Numbered from the stretch's first letter, positions 15,736-26,283 are shown. The stretch: DNA of 48,540 nt from Lachnospiraceae bacterium (GCA_014804485.1 JAAUZT010000028.1:144766-193305); one strand, 5' to 3'. Notes: generated from the sequence alone by a model not told the origin. Made by a program: numbers and translations.

Positions 15736-18129
15736 ATGAAAAAGAAATTATGGAAAAGTATAATTGCAATTCTTACAGTGGGGGCAGTTATCCCGTTTAC
15801 TGTATCCTGCGGTAGAAACGAGGGAGGGGAAAATGTGAATACGGAGAATACGGAAACGGAAACTGTTATATCAGAAGATGATAATTTGGAGCCGGAAAAC
15901 CAGGAAGCGGACGAGCCGGAAGCCGGTCATGAAGGCTACACTCTGGTATGGGAGGAGCAGTTCGATGGGGATTCCCTGAATAGGGATGACTGGAATGTTG
16001 AGCTGCATGATCCGGGTTGGGTGAATGAGGAACTGCAGGCATATGTGGATTCCAATGACAATATTTACATAGAAGACGGAGATCTGGTACTTAAACCGAT
16101 CGAAACGGTAAATGAAGACGGAACGAAGTCTTATACATCAGGAAGAGTGAATACGCAGAACAAACACGACTTCAAATACGGACTGTTTGAGGCCAGACTG
16201 AAGGTCCCGAAAGGGCAGGGATTTCTGCCGGCATTCTGGATGATGCCTACGAGTGAAAATCTCTATGGGCAATGGCCAAGATGCGGTGAAATCGATATTA
16301 TGGAGGTTATGGGACAGGCAACGAACACTTTATACGGAACGATTCATTTCGGCAATCCCCACAGCGAAAGCCAGGGAACTTATGTATTGGAAGGGAGTAA
16401 ATTTTCCGATGATTACCATGTCTTTAGTGTAGAGTGGGAACCGGGTAAGATGAGCTGGTATGTGGACGGCAATCTGTACCATACGGAGAATGACTGGTAT
16501 TCCAGAACAGAGGGACAGGGGGAAATTACTTATCCGGCGCCTTTTGACCAGCCGTTCTATATCATCCTGAATCTGGCTGTCGGCGGTAGCTGGGTTGGAT
16601 ATCCTAATTCAACCACAGACATTGCGAATGCGGAATACAGAATTGATTATGTGAGGGCATATCAGAAGGACAGCTATGACGAGAATGTGGAAAAGCCGGT
16701 AGAAGAGGTTATTATACGGGAACCGGATGAGAACGGGAATTATGTCAATAACGGTGATTTCGCTGTTGCGGAGGATTTAACGGATGAGTCGGACTGGAAA
16801 TTTCTTACGGCTCTCGGAGGAGCGGCAACTGCCAAGATTCAGGACAATGAGATCTTCATTGATTCCTCGTCACAAGGAACTGAGGAGTACAGTGTGCAGC
16901 TTGTCCAGCCGAATATTCCGATGCAGAGGGGCAGCACATACCTGATCAGTTTTGATGCGTACGCAGATGCGGACAGAGTTATGAAGGTGGCTGTAACAGC
17001 ACCGTACCGTGACTGGGTTCGTTATTTTGAAGATACGGCGGTGGAGCTGACAACGGCAAAGCAGACCTATACATTTGAATTTACAATGAAGAACAGTGAT
17101 GATGGAAGAGGACGTCTGGAGTATAATATGGGCTCGACTGGTTCCACGGCAGGCATTCATATAAGCAATGTATCGGTTGTTAAGACGGGAGAAGTGGATC
17201 TTGGCAGCGAAGAGAAGACTGTTCTGGCGGACGGAAACTATGTCTATAACGGAAGCTTCCAGGAGGGTACAGACCGTCTGGGATACTGGGATACATCGGC
17301 TGCAGGCGGTGCGGAAGTCACGGTAACCAATGAAAATAACATAAGGAAACTGAAAGTGTCGGTTCCGGAAGGAATCACAGCTGATGAGCCGGTGGTAATC
17401 TTCCAGCAGGGACTCGCGTTGCCGGAAGGCAATTATGCAGTAGGTTTTCTTGCCGAGGGAGAAAGCGGAAAGCATGTGAATGTAACAGTGGCAGGTCAGG
17501 AATTTGAAGTGGAGCTGACAGGTCAGGAGCAGAGCTTTAGTCAGAAACTCAGTGTTGCCGGTAAATTAGCAGAGGAGGAGGCACGCATTGCATTTGCGTT
17601 TAGTGAACCCGGAGTGTTCTATCTGGATGATGTTCGTGTGGAAGAGGACAGTCTGATTAAGAATGGAAGTTTCAATGCGGGATTTGCAGGATATGAGGTC
17701 TATGCGTACACAGCTTCCGATGTGGAATATGTGGTGGACAGCCTGAGTGAAGACAATGCGGCAGATTTCTCGATCCTCAATACGGGAGATGAGGCATGGA
17801 AGATTCAGCTGAAGCAGAATAATATTGAATTGGAAAACGGACAGTGGTACAGACTTTCTCTGAATGCAAAGTCGGATATTGACAGAAAACTCATGTTTGC
17901 GATTCAGAGGGACGGAACGGACGATGATGACTGGACGCCCTATTCAGGAGAATCGATCGTGGAACTTGGCAGTGATTACCAGACCTATGAAATTGAATTC
18001 CAGATGGAAGCAGATACTGACCTTAAGTCCGTACTGAGTATTTCCATGGGAGCCGTTGACGGAACGCAGATCGGCCAAAAACACCGTATATGTATTGATA
18101 ATATCAATCTGGAAAAGATTGAACAATAA
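15736..18129 (+). CDS. GH16 endo-beta-glucanase lipoprotein with three CBM4/9-like modules
   Basis: 797-residue surface lipoprotein likely to cut beta-1,3- or mixed-linkage beta-glucan. The start is ATG 15736, preceded by AAAGGAG; an in-frame ATG at 15715 has no such site. A signal peptide ends in a lipobox (FTVSC, Cys25), followed by an acidic Asn/Glu linker. The GH16 domain spans about 60-290: EEQFDGDSLNRDDW, GRVNTQNKHDFKYGLFEARL, FWMMPT, and the catalytic EIDIME with Glu185, Asp187 and Glu190. Three repeated beta-sandwich modules follow (openings NYVNNGDF, NYVYNGSF, SLIKNGSF), matching CBM4/9 folds. A TATAAT lies at 15691-15696. It is next to a GH94 phosphorylase that could take the released disaccharides. 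Confidence 0.93.
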   Translation: MKKKLWKSIIAILTVGAVIPFTVSCGRNEGGENVNTENTETETVISEDDNLEPENQEADEPEAGHEGYTLVWEEQFDGDSLNRDDWNVELHDPGWVNEELQAYVDSNDNIYIEDGDLVLKPIETVNEDGTKSYTSGRVNTQNKHDFKYGLFEARLKVPKGQGFLPAFWMMPTSENLYGQWPRCGEIDIMEVMGQATNTLYGTIHFGNPHSESQGTYVLEGSKFSDDYHVFSVEWEPGKMSWYVDGNLYHTENDWYSRTEGQGEITYPAPFDQPFYIILNLAVGGSWVGYPNSTTDIANAEYRIDYVRAYQKDSYDENVEKPVEEVIIREPDENGNYVNNGDFAVAEDLTDESDWKFLTALGGAATAKIQDNEIFIDSSSQGTEEYSVQLVQPNIPMQRGSTYLISFDAYADADRVMKVAVTAPYRDWVRYFEDTAVELTTAKQTYTFEFTMKNSDDGRGRLEYNMGSTGSTAGIHISNVSVVKTGEVDLGSEEKTVLADGNYVYNGSFQEGTDRLGYWDTSAAGGAEVTVTNENNIRKLKVSVPEGITADEPVVIFQQGLALPEGNYAVGFLAEGESGKHVNVTVAGQEFEVELTGQEQSFSQKLSVAGKLAEEEARIAFAFSEPGVFYLDDVRVEEDSLIKNGSFNAGFAGYEVYAYTASDVEYVVDSLSEDNAADFSILNTGDEAWKIQLKQNNIELENGQWYRLSLNAKSDIDRKLMFAIQRDGTDDDDWTPYSGESIVELGSDYQTYEIEFQMEADTDLKSVLSISMGAVDGTQIGQKHRICIDNINLEKIEQ

Positions 18130-18130
18130 A

Positions 18131-18185
18131 GTAACTGTTCAGAAAGTGCTTCGTAACTGTGAAGAACAGGGTTCTAAGCAGTTAC
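18131..18185 (+). repeat. Interspersed palindromic element, family A copy 1
   Basis: 55 bases beginning GTAACTGTTCAGAAAGTGCT and ending GCAGTTAC. The ends are inverted repeats of each other, and a GTAACTGT word recurs internally. Near-identical copies lie at 23697-23750 and 31668-31823. It sits in the GH16-GH94 gap. Confidence 0.85.
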
Positions 18186-18248
18186 AAAATAAAGAGCCAT
18201 GTTTGGGAATCAGTTCTAAAATGTCTAATATTTTGGAGGAGAATAAGT

Positions 18249-20663
18249 ATGAAGTTTGGTTATTTTGATGATGTGAAACGTGAATATGTAATTGACAGAC
18301 CGGACACGCCGGCACCGTGGGCGAATTATCTTGGCTCTCCGGAGTATGGCGCTGTTATTTCCAACAATGCCGGCGGATACAGCTTTGCGAAATCCGGTGC
18401 CAACGGCAGGATTCTGCGTTATGTTTTTAATAATTTTGACCAGCCCGGACGTTACATTTATATGCGCGATAACGAGAGTAAGGATTATTGGTCTGCCTCG
18501 TGGCAGCCGGTCGGGAAGGATCTTGCAGATTATAAAAGCGAATGCCGCCACGGAACGGCATATACCAGAATGAATGCAGATTACAGTGATATTCATTCAG
18601 AGGCTTTATATTATGTTCCGTTGGACAGATCCTATGAGGTCTGGAATCTGAAAGTGACGAATCTTTCTAAGGAAGCAAGAAGTCTGACGATTACAGGATA
18701 CGCAGAGTTTACTAATGTCAATAATTATGAACATGATCAGGTGAATTTACAGTATTCGCAGTTTATTACAAGAACAGCTTTTAAGGGAAATCGGATTTGT
18801 CAGATGATCCATGGTAATCTGGATACTTTGGAGGAAGGTGAGGACGTAGATAACAAAACTGTTATTGAACGCTTTTTTGGTCTGGCAGGAGCTGAAGTTT
18901 CCTCATTTTGCGGAGATAAAGAAAAGTTCCTTGGGCGTTATCATGGTTATGGCAATCCTGAGGGCGTGATTCGGGGAGATCTCAGCGGAGAACTTAATTA
19001 TAATGAAAACGGATGCGGAGCTCTTTCCGCTCAGATTTCATTAGCGCCGGGAGAAACGAAGAGTATAGCGTTTGTTCTGGGTATGAAAGAGAATGCAGAA
19101 GCAGAGAGTATTTTGGAACGGTATCAGAATCCCGAAGAGACATGCAGGAAAGAGCTGGAGGAATTGATCTCCTATTGGCATGGGAAGCTCTCTCATTTTC
19201 AGGTGAAAACACCCAGTCCGGAATTTGATACCATGATCAATACATGGAATGCTTATAACTGCTTTATGACATTTATATGGTCACGTGCGGCTTCCTTTAT
19301 CTATTGTGGTCTTCGAAACGGATACGGATACCGTGATACGGTGCAGGATATTCAGGGTGTGATCCATCTTGCACCGGAAATGGCAGTGGAGAAGATTCGT
19401 TTCATGCTTTCAGCGCAGGTGGATAACGGCGGTGGCCTGCCTCTTGTAAAGTTTACCCATAACGCAGGACATGAGGATACGCCGGATGATCCGTCCTATG
19501 TACAGGAAACAGGACATCCTGCATATCGGGCGGATGATGCTCTGTGGTTGTTCCCGACGGTTTACAAATATGTTTCCGAAGCAGGAGCTCTTTCCTTTAT
19601 TGACGAGGTTATTCCTTTTGCGAATAAGGACGAAGGTACTGTATATGAACATCTGAAACGTGCCATTGATTTTTCCATGAATCATTTGGGAATCCATGGT
19701 ATGCCTGCCGGATTGTACGCGGATTGGAATGACTGCTTAAGGCTTGGTAAAGACGGGGAATCTTCTTTCGTGGCACTGCAGTTTTATTATGCCATGACAA
19801 TTATGAAGAAATTTGCTGCATATAAAGAAGATCAGGATTATATAGGTTATCTGGATGAGAAACAAGAGAAACTCGGAACGATCATACAGGAACTTTGCTG
19901 GAACGAAGACAGATTTATTCGGGGATTTACGGAAAAAGGTGAAGTTATCGGGAAACGTACCGATCCTGAAGCAAATATGTGGTTAAATCCCCAGAGTTGG
20001 GCAGTGATCAGCGGATTGGCGACGGATGAGCAGGCGGATGCGGCATTGGATACGGTATTCGGTAGATTGAATACGGAATATGGAGCGCTCTTAATGGATC
20101 CGCCGTATCATGAGCATGCTTTTGACGGTGCACTTGCAGTGATCTATAATCCGGGAACGAAAGAAAACTCAGGTATTTTTTCACAGTCACAGGGCTGGAT
20201 CATTCTTGCAGAGGCGCTTAGGGGGCATGGGGATCGTGCGTATACATATTTTATGGAAAACGCCCCGGCAGCTCAGAATGACAGAGCGGAGATACGCAGG
20301 CTGGAGCCGTATTGTTACGGGCAGTTTACGGAAGGTAAGGCCAGCCCGCATTTCGGACGGTCTCATGTGCACTGGCTGACAGGAACCGCATCTACGGTTA
20401 TGGTAGGATGCGTAGAAGGAATACTGGGTATGCGCCCTGATTTCTATGGACTCAGGATAGCGCCTTCGATTCCGAAGGAATGGGAAGCATTTGAAATTGA
20501 AAAAGATTTCAGAGGGAACCATCTGCATATCGTAGTCAAAAATCCCGGGCATACGGAGTCAGGCTGCAGGAAACTTATAGTAAATGGAAGAGAAATGGAA
20601 GGAAATTATATTCCGGAAGAATTCTTAAAGGAGCAGTCGGAAATTGAATTGATCATGTCGTAA
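18249..20663 (+). CDS. GH94 beta-glucoside phosphorylase
   Basis: 804 residues from ATG 18249 (ribosome site GGAGGAG at 18235-18241); an upstream in-frame ATG at 18159 lies in the repeat region and is unlikely. Cytoplasmic inverting phosphorylase that splits a beta-linked glucose disaccharide with phosphate to give glucose 1-phosphate. Family features: N-terminal MKFGYFDD with PWANYLG, the beta-sandwich domain to about 270, then the helical barrel with RNGYGYRDTVQD, GMPAGLYADWNDCL (Asp492/Asp495 region, catalytic acid) and a C-terminal WLTGTAST. Its length and start resemble cellobiose phosphorylase. The GH16 neighbour makes laminaribiose or a short laminari-oligosaccharide an equally good substrate, and this cannot be settled by reading. 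There is no signal peptide. Confidence 0.9.
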   Translation: MKFGYFDDVKREYVIDRPDTPAPWANYLGSPEYGAVISNNAGGYSFAKSGANGRILRYVFNNFDQPGRYIYMRDNESKDYWSASWQPVGKDLADYKSECRHGTAYTRMNADYSDIHSEALYYVPLDRSYEVWNLKVTNLSKEARSLTITGYAEFTNVNNYEHDQVNLQYSQFITRTAFKGNRICQMIHGNLDTLEEGEDVDNKTVIERFFGLAGAEVSSFCGDKEKFLGRYHGYGNPEGVIRGDLSGELNYNENGCGALSAQISLAPGETKSIAFVLGMKENAEAESILERYQNPEETCRKELEELISYWHGKLSHFQVKTPSPEFDTMINTWNAYNCFMTFIWSRAASFIYCGLRNGYGYRDTVQDIQGVIHLAPEMAVEKIRFMLSAQVDNGGGLPLVKFTHNAGHEDTPDDPSYVQETGHPAYRADDALWLFPTVYKYVSEAGALSFIDEVIPFANKDEGTVYEHLKRAIDFSMNHLGIHGMPAGLYADWNDCLRLGKDGESSFVALQFYYAMTIMKKFAAYKEDQDYIGYLDEKQEKLGTIIQELCWNEDRFIRGFTEKGEVIGKRTDPEANMWLNPQSWAVISGLATDEQADAALDTVFGRLNTEYGALLMDPPYHEHAFDGALAVIYNPGTKENSGIFSQSQGWIILAEALRGHGDRAYTYFMENAPAAQNDRAEIRRLEPYCYGQFTEGKASPHFGRSHVHWLTGTASTVMVGCVEGILGMRPDFYGLRIAPSIPKEWEAFEIEKDFRGNHLHIVVKNPGHTESGCRKLIVNGREMEGNYIPEEFLKEQSEIELIMS

Positions 20664-20683
20664 ATGCATAATTAACATAGACA

Positions 20684-20730
20684 AAACCCGTTTCTTTTAG
20701 GTGAAACATACTAACGGAAACGGGTTTTTT
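20684..20730 (+). terminator. Intrinsic terminator after the GH94 gene
   Basis: AAACCCGTTTC (20684-20694) pairs with GAAACGGGTTT (20717-20727), the run of T following immediately. Confidence 0.85.
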
Positions 20731-20829
20731 GACTTCACAATTGTCGTATTATTTGATAGAATATGGCTAGGGGTTAGGAGTATATTACATAGGCATAAAC
20801 ACGGTTATCATAAATGCGGAGCAAAGAAT

Positions 20830-20846
20830 AGCCGGCATGGCCGGCT
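20830..20846 (+). promoter_or_regulatory. Perfect GC-rich hairpin before the Cys-GGDEF-EAL gene
   Basis: AGCCGGC-ATG-GCCGGCT, a 7-bp stem with a 3-base loop, ending 18 bases before the ATG at 20865. No T tract follows. It could control translation or mRNA stability. Confidence 0.45.
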
Positions 20847-20864
20847 GCAGAAACGGGGTATTAT

Positions 20865-22616
20865 ATGACACACAAAGAGAAGGCAGAGCAGTTATTGCAT
20901 CAACAATACCACTGCTCACAGGCGTTATTCGGGGCGTATGCGGAGGAACTCGGTCTTGACTTAAAGACTGCGTTTAAGATCAGTACATGTTTCGGCGGAG
21001 GTATGCGTCAGGGCGGCACCTGCGGTTGTATCACGGCGGGTTTGCTGGTGCTGGGACTAGCCATGGGATTTTATGATGCGCAGGACAAAGAGCGTGAAAT
21101 CTATGGCAATAAGAAGACGGCAGAGTTTATCAGAATGTTTGAAGAGCGGATGCAGGGGGAGGTATTCTGCAGAGATATTCTGGGTGAAGATATATCCAAG
21201 CCGGAAGGTATGGCAGCGATCCGGAAGGAAGGTTTGATTCTGAAGAAGTGTCCCAGAGCGCTTAATGTCGCGATTGATATACTGGATGAACTGCTGGAAG
21301 AATACTGCGGCGACATGGCAAAGAGCAGTATTGAACTGCAGGATATACCGGAAAATGACGAGATGGAGAGTGTGCTTAAAAGTATCGGCAAACTCAGAAG
21401 GTTTCGGCGCAATGCCAACCATCTCGTGTATTCCGCAACAAAGAATGTGGGTTTCATTCAATTTGATATTCGTAAATTCAAGATCGTAAATGATTTGTAC
21501 GGTGAGAAATTCGGAGATGAGATTCTGGATTTTATAGCGGACAAGCTTGGTGAAATTTGTCGTGCCGATCAGTTTTTTGTTAACCTGCGAAGCGACGTGT
21601 TTATGGTAGTGACGGAATATGATAAAGAAGAAGAACTGGAAGAATTTATACGTAAGCTGGATGCCGCGATCTGCAACTATAAGGACGTAAAGCTTCAGAT
21701 GTCTTACGGTGTATATACAGTGGAAGATAAGGAGATGGAGCTGCGGCAGATGGAGGACCGTGCCGCGATGGCGAGGAAGGCAGCCAAGAACAGTATAGTC
21801 ACCAATATTTTATTCTATAAGGAGCAGTTTAAGGAGTCACTGTACAACAGGAAGTTTATTGAGGAGAACATGCAGACGGCGATTACGGAGAGGCAGTTCA
21901 TGATGTATCTCCAGCCTAAGTACAGTATTGCCAAGAATGAGATTATCGGTGCGGAGGCTTTGGTGCGGTGGAAACATCCGGAGCGCGGCATGATCTTTCC
22001 GGATCAGTTTATTCCGATTATTGAGGAAAACGGATTTATCAGAAAAGTCGATTATTACATATGGGAAGAGGCATGCCGGTTTATCAAGAAATGTGAGGAA
22101 TTATCGATTACCACATGTCCGATCTCGGTTAATGTGTCGCGGATGCATTTAGGTGATGATGAATGCATCAAGGTGCTGTCTGACCTGATCAGAAATACCG
22201 GAATCCCTAAGAAGCTGTTAGAATTAGAGATCACGGAGACAGTGGATGACCAGCAGGTGAGCATGAAGGCGTTCCAGTTGAAAGAGGAGGGCTATACGCT
22301 GTTGATGGATGATTTCGGAAGCGGGTATTCCTCTCTGAATATCCTGCTGGAGACTCCGTTTGACGTGATTAAGCTGGATAAGAAATTCATAGAGAATATG
22401 ATGCTGTCAGGCAAGGGCAGAATGATTCTGGAGCAGGTGGCTTCCATGTCCGAGAAGCTGGGTCTGGGATTGCTAGCCGAGGGTGTGGAGACGAAGGAGC
22501 AAGTAGATCTGTTACAGAGCATTGGATGTGATCAGGTACAGGGATATTATTATGCGAAGCCTATGCCGCAGGAAGATTTTTTTGAACTTCTGAAGAAGCA
22601 GAACAGTGCAGTATAA
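20865..22616 (+). CDS. C_GCAxxG_C_C domain fused to degenerate GGDEF and EAL domains
   Basis: 583 residues, no membrane segments. Residues 1-140 match C_GCAxxG_C_C proteins, with Cys17, Cys42, Cys53 and Cys55 (the last three in TCFGGGMRQGGTCGC) and two later Cys (FCRDI, KKCPRAL); such clusters suggest metal or redox binding. Residues about 185-330 are a GGDEF fold whose signature is replaced by RSDVF (242-246), so cyclase activity is unlikely. Residues about 335-575 are an EAL domain with Glu364-Ala-Leu, NVSRMHL, LEITETVDD, LLMDDFGSGYSS, KLDKKF, LAEGVE and QGYYYAKP, so phosphodiesterase residues look complete. The likely job is breakdown of cyclic di-GMP under control of a cysteine-based sensor. 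The ribosome site is weak (ACGGGG). Confidence 0.88.
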   Translation: MTHKEKAEQLLHQQYHCSQALFGAYAEELGLDLKTAFKISTCFGGGMRQGGTCGCITAGLLVLGLAMGFYDAQDKEREIYGNKKTAEFIRMFEERMQGEVFCRDILGEDISKPEGMAAIRKEGLILKKCPRALNVAIDILDELLEEYCGDMAKSSIELQDIPENDEMESVLKSIGKLRRFRRNANHLVYSATKNVGFIQFDIRKFKIVNDLYGEKFGDEILDFIADKLGEICRADQFFVNLRSDVFMVVTEYDKEEELEEFIRKLDAAICNYKDVKLQMSYGVYTVEDKEMELRQMEDRAAMARKAAKNSIVTNILFYKEQFKESLYNRKFIEENMQTAITERQFMMYLQPKYSIAKNEIIGAEALVRWKHPERGMIFPDQFIPIIEENGFIRKVDYYIWEEACRFIKKCEELSITTCPISVNVSRMHLGDDECIKVLSDLIRNTGIPKKLLELEITETVDDQQVSMKAFQLKEEGYTLLMDDFGSGYSSLNILLETPFDVIKLDKKFIENMMLSGKGRMILEQVASMSEKLGLGLLAEGVETKEQVDLLQSIGCDQVQGYYYAKPMPQEDFFELLKKQNSAV

Positions 22617-22650
22617 CAGTTCGGGATTAACCGGATTTATAACTGTCGGC

Positions 22651-22715
22651 GTTATACTGGACAAAGACCTGTAAAAAAGTTATACTGAGTTATACTCTCG
22701 ATATATTTATATAAT
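22651..22715 (+). promoter_or_regulatory. Three GTTATACT repeats and a -10 box
   Basis: GTTATACT occurs at 22651-22658, 22679-22686 and 22689-22696, followed by TATAAT at 22710-22715, 32 bases before the next gene. The repeats may be regulator sites overlapping the -35 region, where no consensus hexamer is seen. Confidence 0.4.
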
Positions 22716-22746
22716 AGAGAAATGGGGACAGGAGAGAATACCGGAT

Positions 22747-23679
22747 ATGGATTATAAGGCAATTCCTTTTGAGAAGCGGATCAAGGAGAATATCAGAAAT
22801 TATGCGCTGGACAATTTATACACGCTGGATGTGCTGACGGAATACTGTAAGGCGCTCTGCATGGCTACGGGAGCGGCGTTGCTGATTACGGAGCGGCATG
22901 GTGAGAAGGTGGTGTCGGTAGGCGGATTTGCCGGATTTACACCGGATGTGGTGGGTAATCCAGGGCGCAAGGTAAGAGTGTACGGCAGGACGATTGCGCA
23001 TCTGTACGCAGAGACGGATCAGGTACCGGAAGAGCGAAGACAATCGGTGGAGCATTTGCTGGACGGCTTTGCGGATATACTTTCCGAATGGGGAGAAGAG
23101 GCTTATCTGCATACGGAATCTTCTATTTATATGGATGAGCTGGAAGATAAAGTGGGTGTGCAGCATGTACAGACTGCCAAGGGCGAGAAAGAGGATGCGC
23201 TGACGGGTGTATACCACAAACTTTATTTCGAGGAGCGGATGCAGATCATTGATCGTGCTGAGGTGGTTCCCGTGGCGGTGATCAATGTCAATATTAATGA
23301 TTGGAAATTCGCCAATGATCATTTCGGCGATGAAGAGAGCGACCGGCTTATTAAAACGATTGCCGATATCCTGAAACAGCATGCGAAGCCGGATTATGTT
23401 ATCGGCCGGGTGGACGGGGATGTGTTTATTGTTTTGATTCCCGTGGCTGATGACGGGGAGGCGCAGGAGTATTGTGACAGGATACAGGCAGCGTGCCTGA
23501 ATTATGAAGATCCGATTCTGGCGCCGTCGGTGGCATGCGGCATTGTTCACAAGACGAATGTGGAGGAAGCGCTCAAAGATAAACTGCCGGATGCGGAATA
23601 CGAGATGTTTAATAACAAGTTTGAGATCAAGAATGCACCCGGCTATCGGGAGCGGTTAGAGCATGGTGTACAGAAGTAA
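22747..23679 (+). CDS. Degenerate GGDEF-domain protein with N-terminal sensor region
   Basis: 310-residue cytoplasmic protein. The first 130 residues (EYCKALCMATGAALLITERHGEKV and following) resemble small-ligand sensor folds of the PocR/GAF sort, but I cannot name the family. A linker leads to a GGDEF domain with DALTGVYHKLYFEERM near 150, and the signature is DGDVF (223-227) instead of GGDEF. The cyclase is probably inactive, and the domain may instead bind nucleotide or protein. CAGGAGAG at 22731-22738 is the ribosome site. It follows the EAL-containing gene by 130 bases, so the two may act together in cyclic di-GMP control. Confidence 0.75.
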   Translation: MDYKAIPFEKRIKENIRNYALDNLYTLDVLTEYCKALCMATGAALLITERHGEKVVSVGGFAGFTPDVVGNPGRKVRVYGRTIAHLYAETDQVPEERRQSVEHLLDGFADILSEWGEEAYLHTESSIYMDELEDKVGVQHVQTAKGEKEDALTGVYHKLYFEERMQIIDRAEVVPVAVINVNINDWKFANDHFGDEESDRLIKTIADILKQHAKPDYVIGRVDGDVFIVLIPVADDGEAQEYCDRIQAACLNYEDPILAPSVACGIVHKTNVEEALKDKLPDAEYEMFNNKFEIKNAPGYRERLEHGVQK

Positions 23680-23696
23680 CAGGATATAGATATTAT

Positions 23697-23750
23697 GTAA
23701 CTGTTCAGAAGGTGTTTCGTAACTGTGAAGAACAGGGTTTTGAACAGTTA
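23697..23750 (+). repeat. Interspersed palindromic element, family A copy 2
   Basis: 54 bases matching copy 1 with few changes: GTAACTGTTCAGAAGGTGTT at the left and TTTTGAACAGTTA at the right, lacking the final C. It opens the 470-base stretch 23680-24149, which also holds the terminator at 23786, family B copy 2, the groE promoter and the CIRCE element. Confidence 0.85.
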
Positions 23751-23785
23751 AGATATTATATAAATTGAAAATATTGCATGATACG

Positions 23786-23817
23786 GGAGCTGCATTTGAG
23801 TAAAGCGGCTCCTGTTC
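23786..23817 (+). terminator. Probable intrinsic terminator
   Basis: GGAGCTGC (23786-23793) pairs with GCGGCTCC (23805-23812) with one G-T pair, followed by TGTTCTTT. Confidence 0.6.
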
Positions 23818-23841
23818 TTTATTCTATAGGAAACTGTATGG

Positions 23842-23889
23842 CAAACTTCGAATTCGCGAAGCGAATCTCGCAACCCCGCGAAGCTCAAC
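23842..23889 (-). repeat. Interspersed palindromic element, family B copy 2
   Basis: Read on the minus strand it gives GTTGCGAGATTCGCTTCGCG, then AATTCGAAGTTTG, which aligns with the core of the copies at 1116, 29356 and 44114. Contains the inverted repeat ATTCGC/GCGAAT at 23852-23866. Confidence 0.6.
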
Positions 23890-24029
23890 TTTTTATGTTA
23901 TGCAAAAATGAACTAATTCTAAAATAAAAATTAAATCCCTTATTATGGTAGAAAACGAGAAATAATAAGAAAACAAGAGAAAAAAAGAGATTATAAGAGT
24001 ACATAAGAGAAATAAATAGATAAATCGGT

Positions 24030-24058
24030 TTGCAAACGTGTGCATATAAAGATAATAT
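24030..24058 (+). promoter_or_regulatory. groESL promoter
   Basis: TTGCAA at 24030-24035, 17-base spacer, TAATAT at 24053-24058. It ends 12 bases before the CIRCE operator, the usual arrangement for HrcA-repressed operons. Confidence 0.6.
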
Positions 24059-24070
24059 ATGTTTTAGCAA

Positions 24071-24097
24071 TTAGCACTCAACAATACAGAGTGCTAA
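24071..24097 (+). promoter_or_regulatory. CIRCE operator (HrcA binding site)
   Basis: Exact TTAGCACTC-N9-GAGTGCTAA. HrcA binds this inverted repeat and represses groESL until heat or misfolded protein draws off the GroE machine. hrcA itself is not in the window. Confidence 0.97.
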
Positions 24098-24149
24098 TAA
24101 TACAAAATAAAAGGAAAAAATAAAAGTTATTAATAAGGAGGCAGCAAAC

Positions 24150-24434
24150 ATGAAATTAACACCACTTGGCGACAGAGTTGTATTGAAACAGTTAGTTGCA
24201 GAAGAGACAACCAAATCCGGTATTGTATTACCTGGTCAGAGCAAAGAGAAACCCCAGCAGGCTGAGGTGATTGCAGTCGGCCCCGGCGGTATGGTAGACG
24301 GCAAGGAAGTGAAGATGGAAGTGAAGGTCGGCGATCAGGTGATCTATTCCAAGTATGCAGGCACGGAAGTAAAGCTGGATGATGAAGAATATATCATCGT
24401 GAGACAGAGTGATATTCTGGCAGTGGTTCAGTAA
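24150..24434 (+). CDS. groES: Co-chaperonin GroES
   Basis: 94-residue lid of the chaperonin chamber, forming a heptameric ring on GroEL. The N-terminal LTPLGDRVVLK, the mobile loop EETTKSGIVLPGQSKEKP at about 18-36 that contacts GroEL, GDQVIYSKYAGTEVK and the final YIIVRQSDILAVV are all as expected. AAGGAGG at 24135-24141 is the ribosome site. First gene of the CIRCE-controlled operon, 56 bases before groEL. Confidence 0.98.
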   Translation: MKLTPLGDRVVLKQLVAEETTKSGIVLPGQSKEKPQQAEVIAVGPGGMVDGKEVKMEVKVGDQVIYSKYAGTEVKLDDEEYIIVRQSDILAVVQ

Positions 24435-24463
24435 GTATAATAAATAAACATGAAACGCGTTAA

Positions 24464-26113
<1,650 letters not shown>

Positions 26114-26160
26114 GGCGCAGCTTTGCGAGTGAGGAATATAAATGATATACTGAATTAACC

Positions 26161-26193
26161 GGACAGCCGGGCTCATTGTGAGTCCGGCTGTTC
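26161..26193 (+). terminator. Intrinsic terminator after groEL
   Basis: GGACAGCCGGGCTCA and TGAGTCCGGCTGTTC pair across TTG with two imperfect pairs. The tail is short (TTG), so this is a strong hairpin with a weak U tract. Confidence 0.7.
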
Positions 26194-26283
26194 TTGTCGT
26201 GCGGACAACAGATTATTTGCATTCTCGAGGATGTGCAAGGTAACCCTGTTAGCATAATTTACATAAATCCGGGCAAGAATATT

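Noticed and set aside
20745-20864. Possible cyclic-di-GMP riboswitch before the EAL-containing gene (GAGCAAAG and an AGCCGGC hairpin).
   Set aside because: The tetraloop-receptor arms and the two conserved joining stretches of the c-di-GMP-I class are missing; only a short hairpin is supported.
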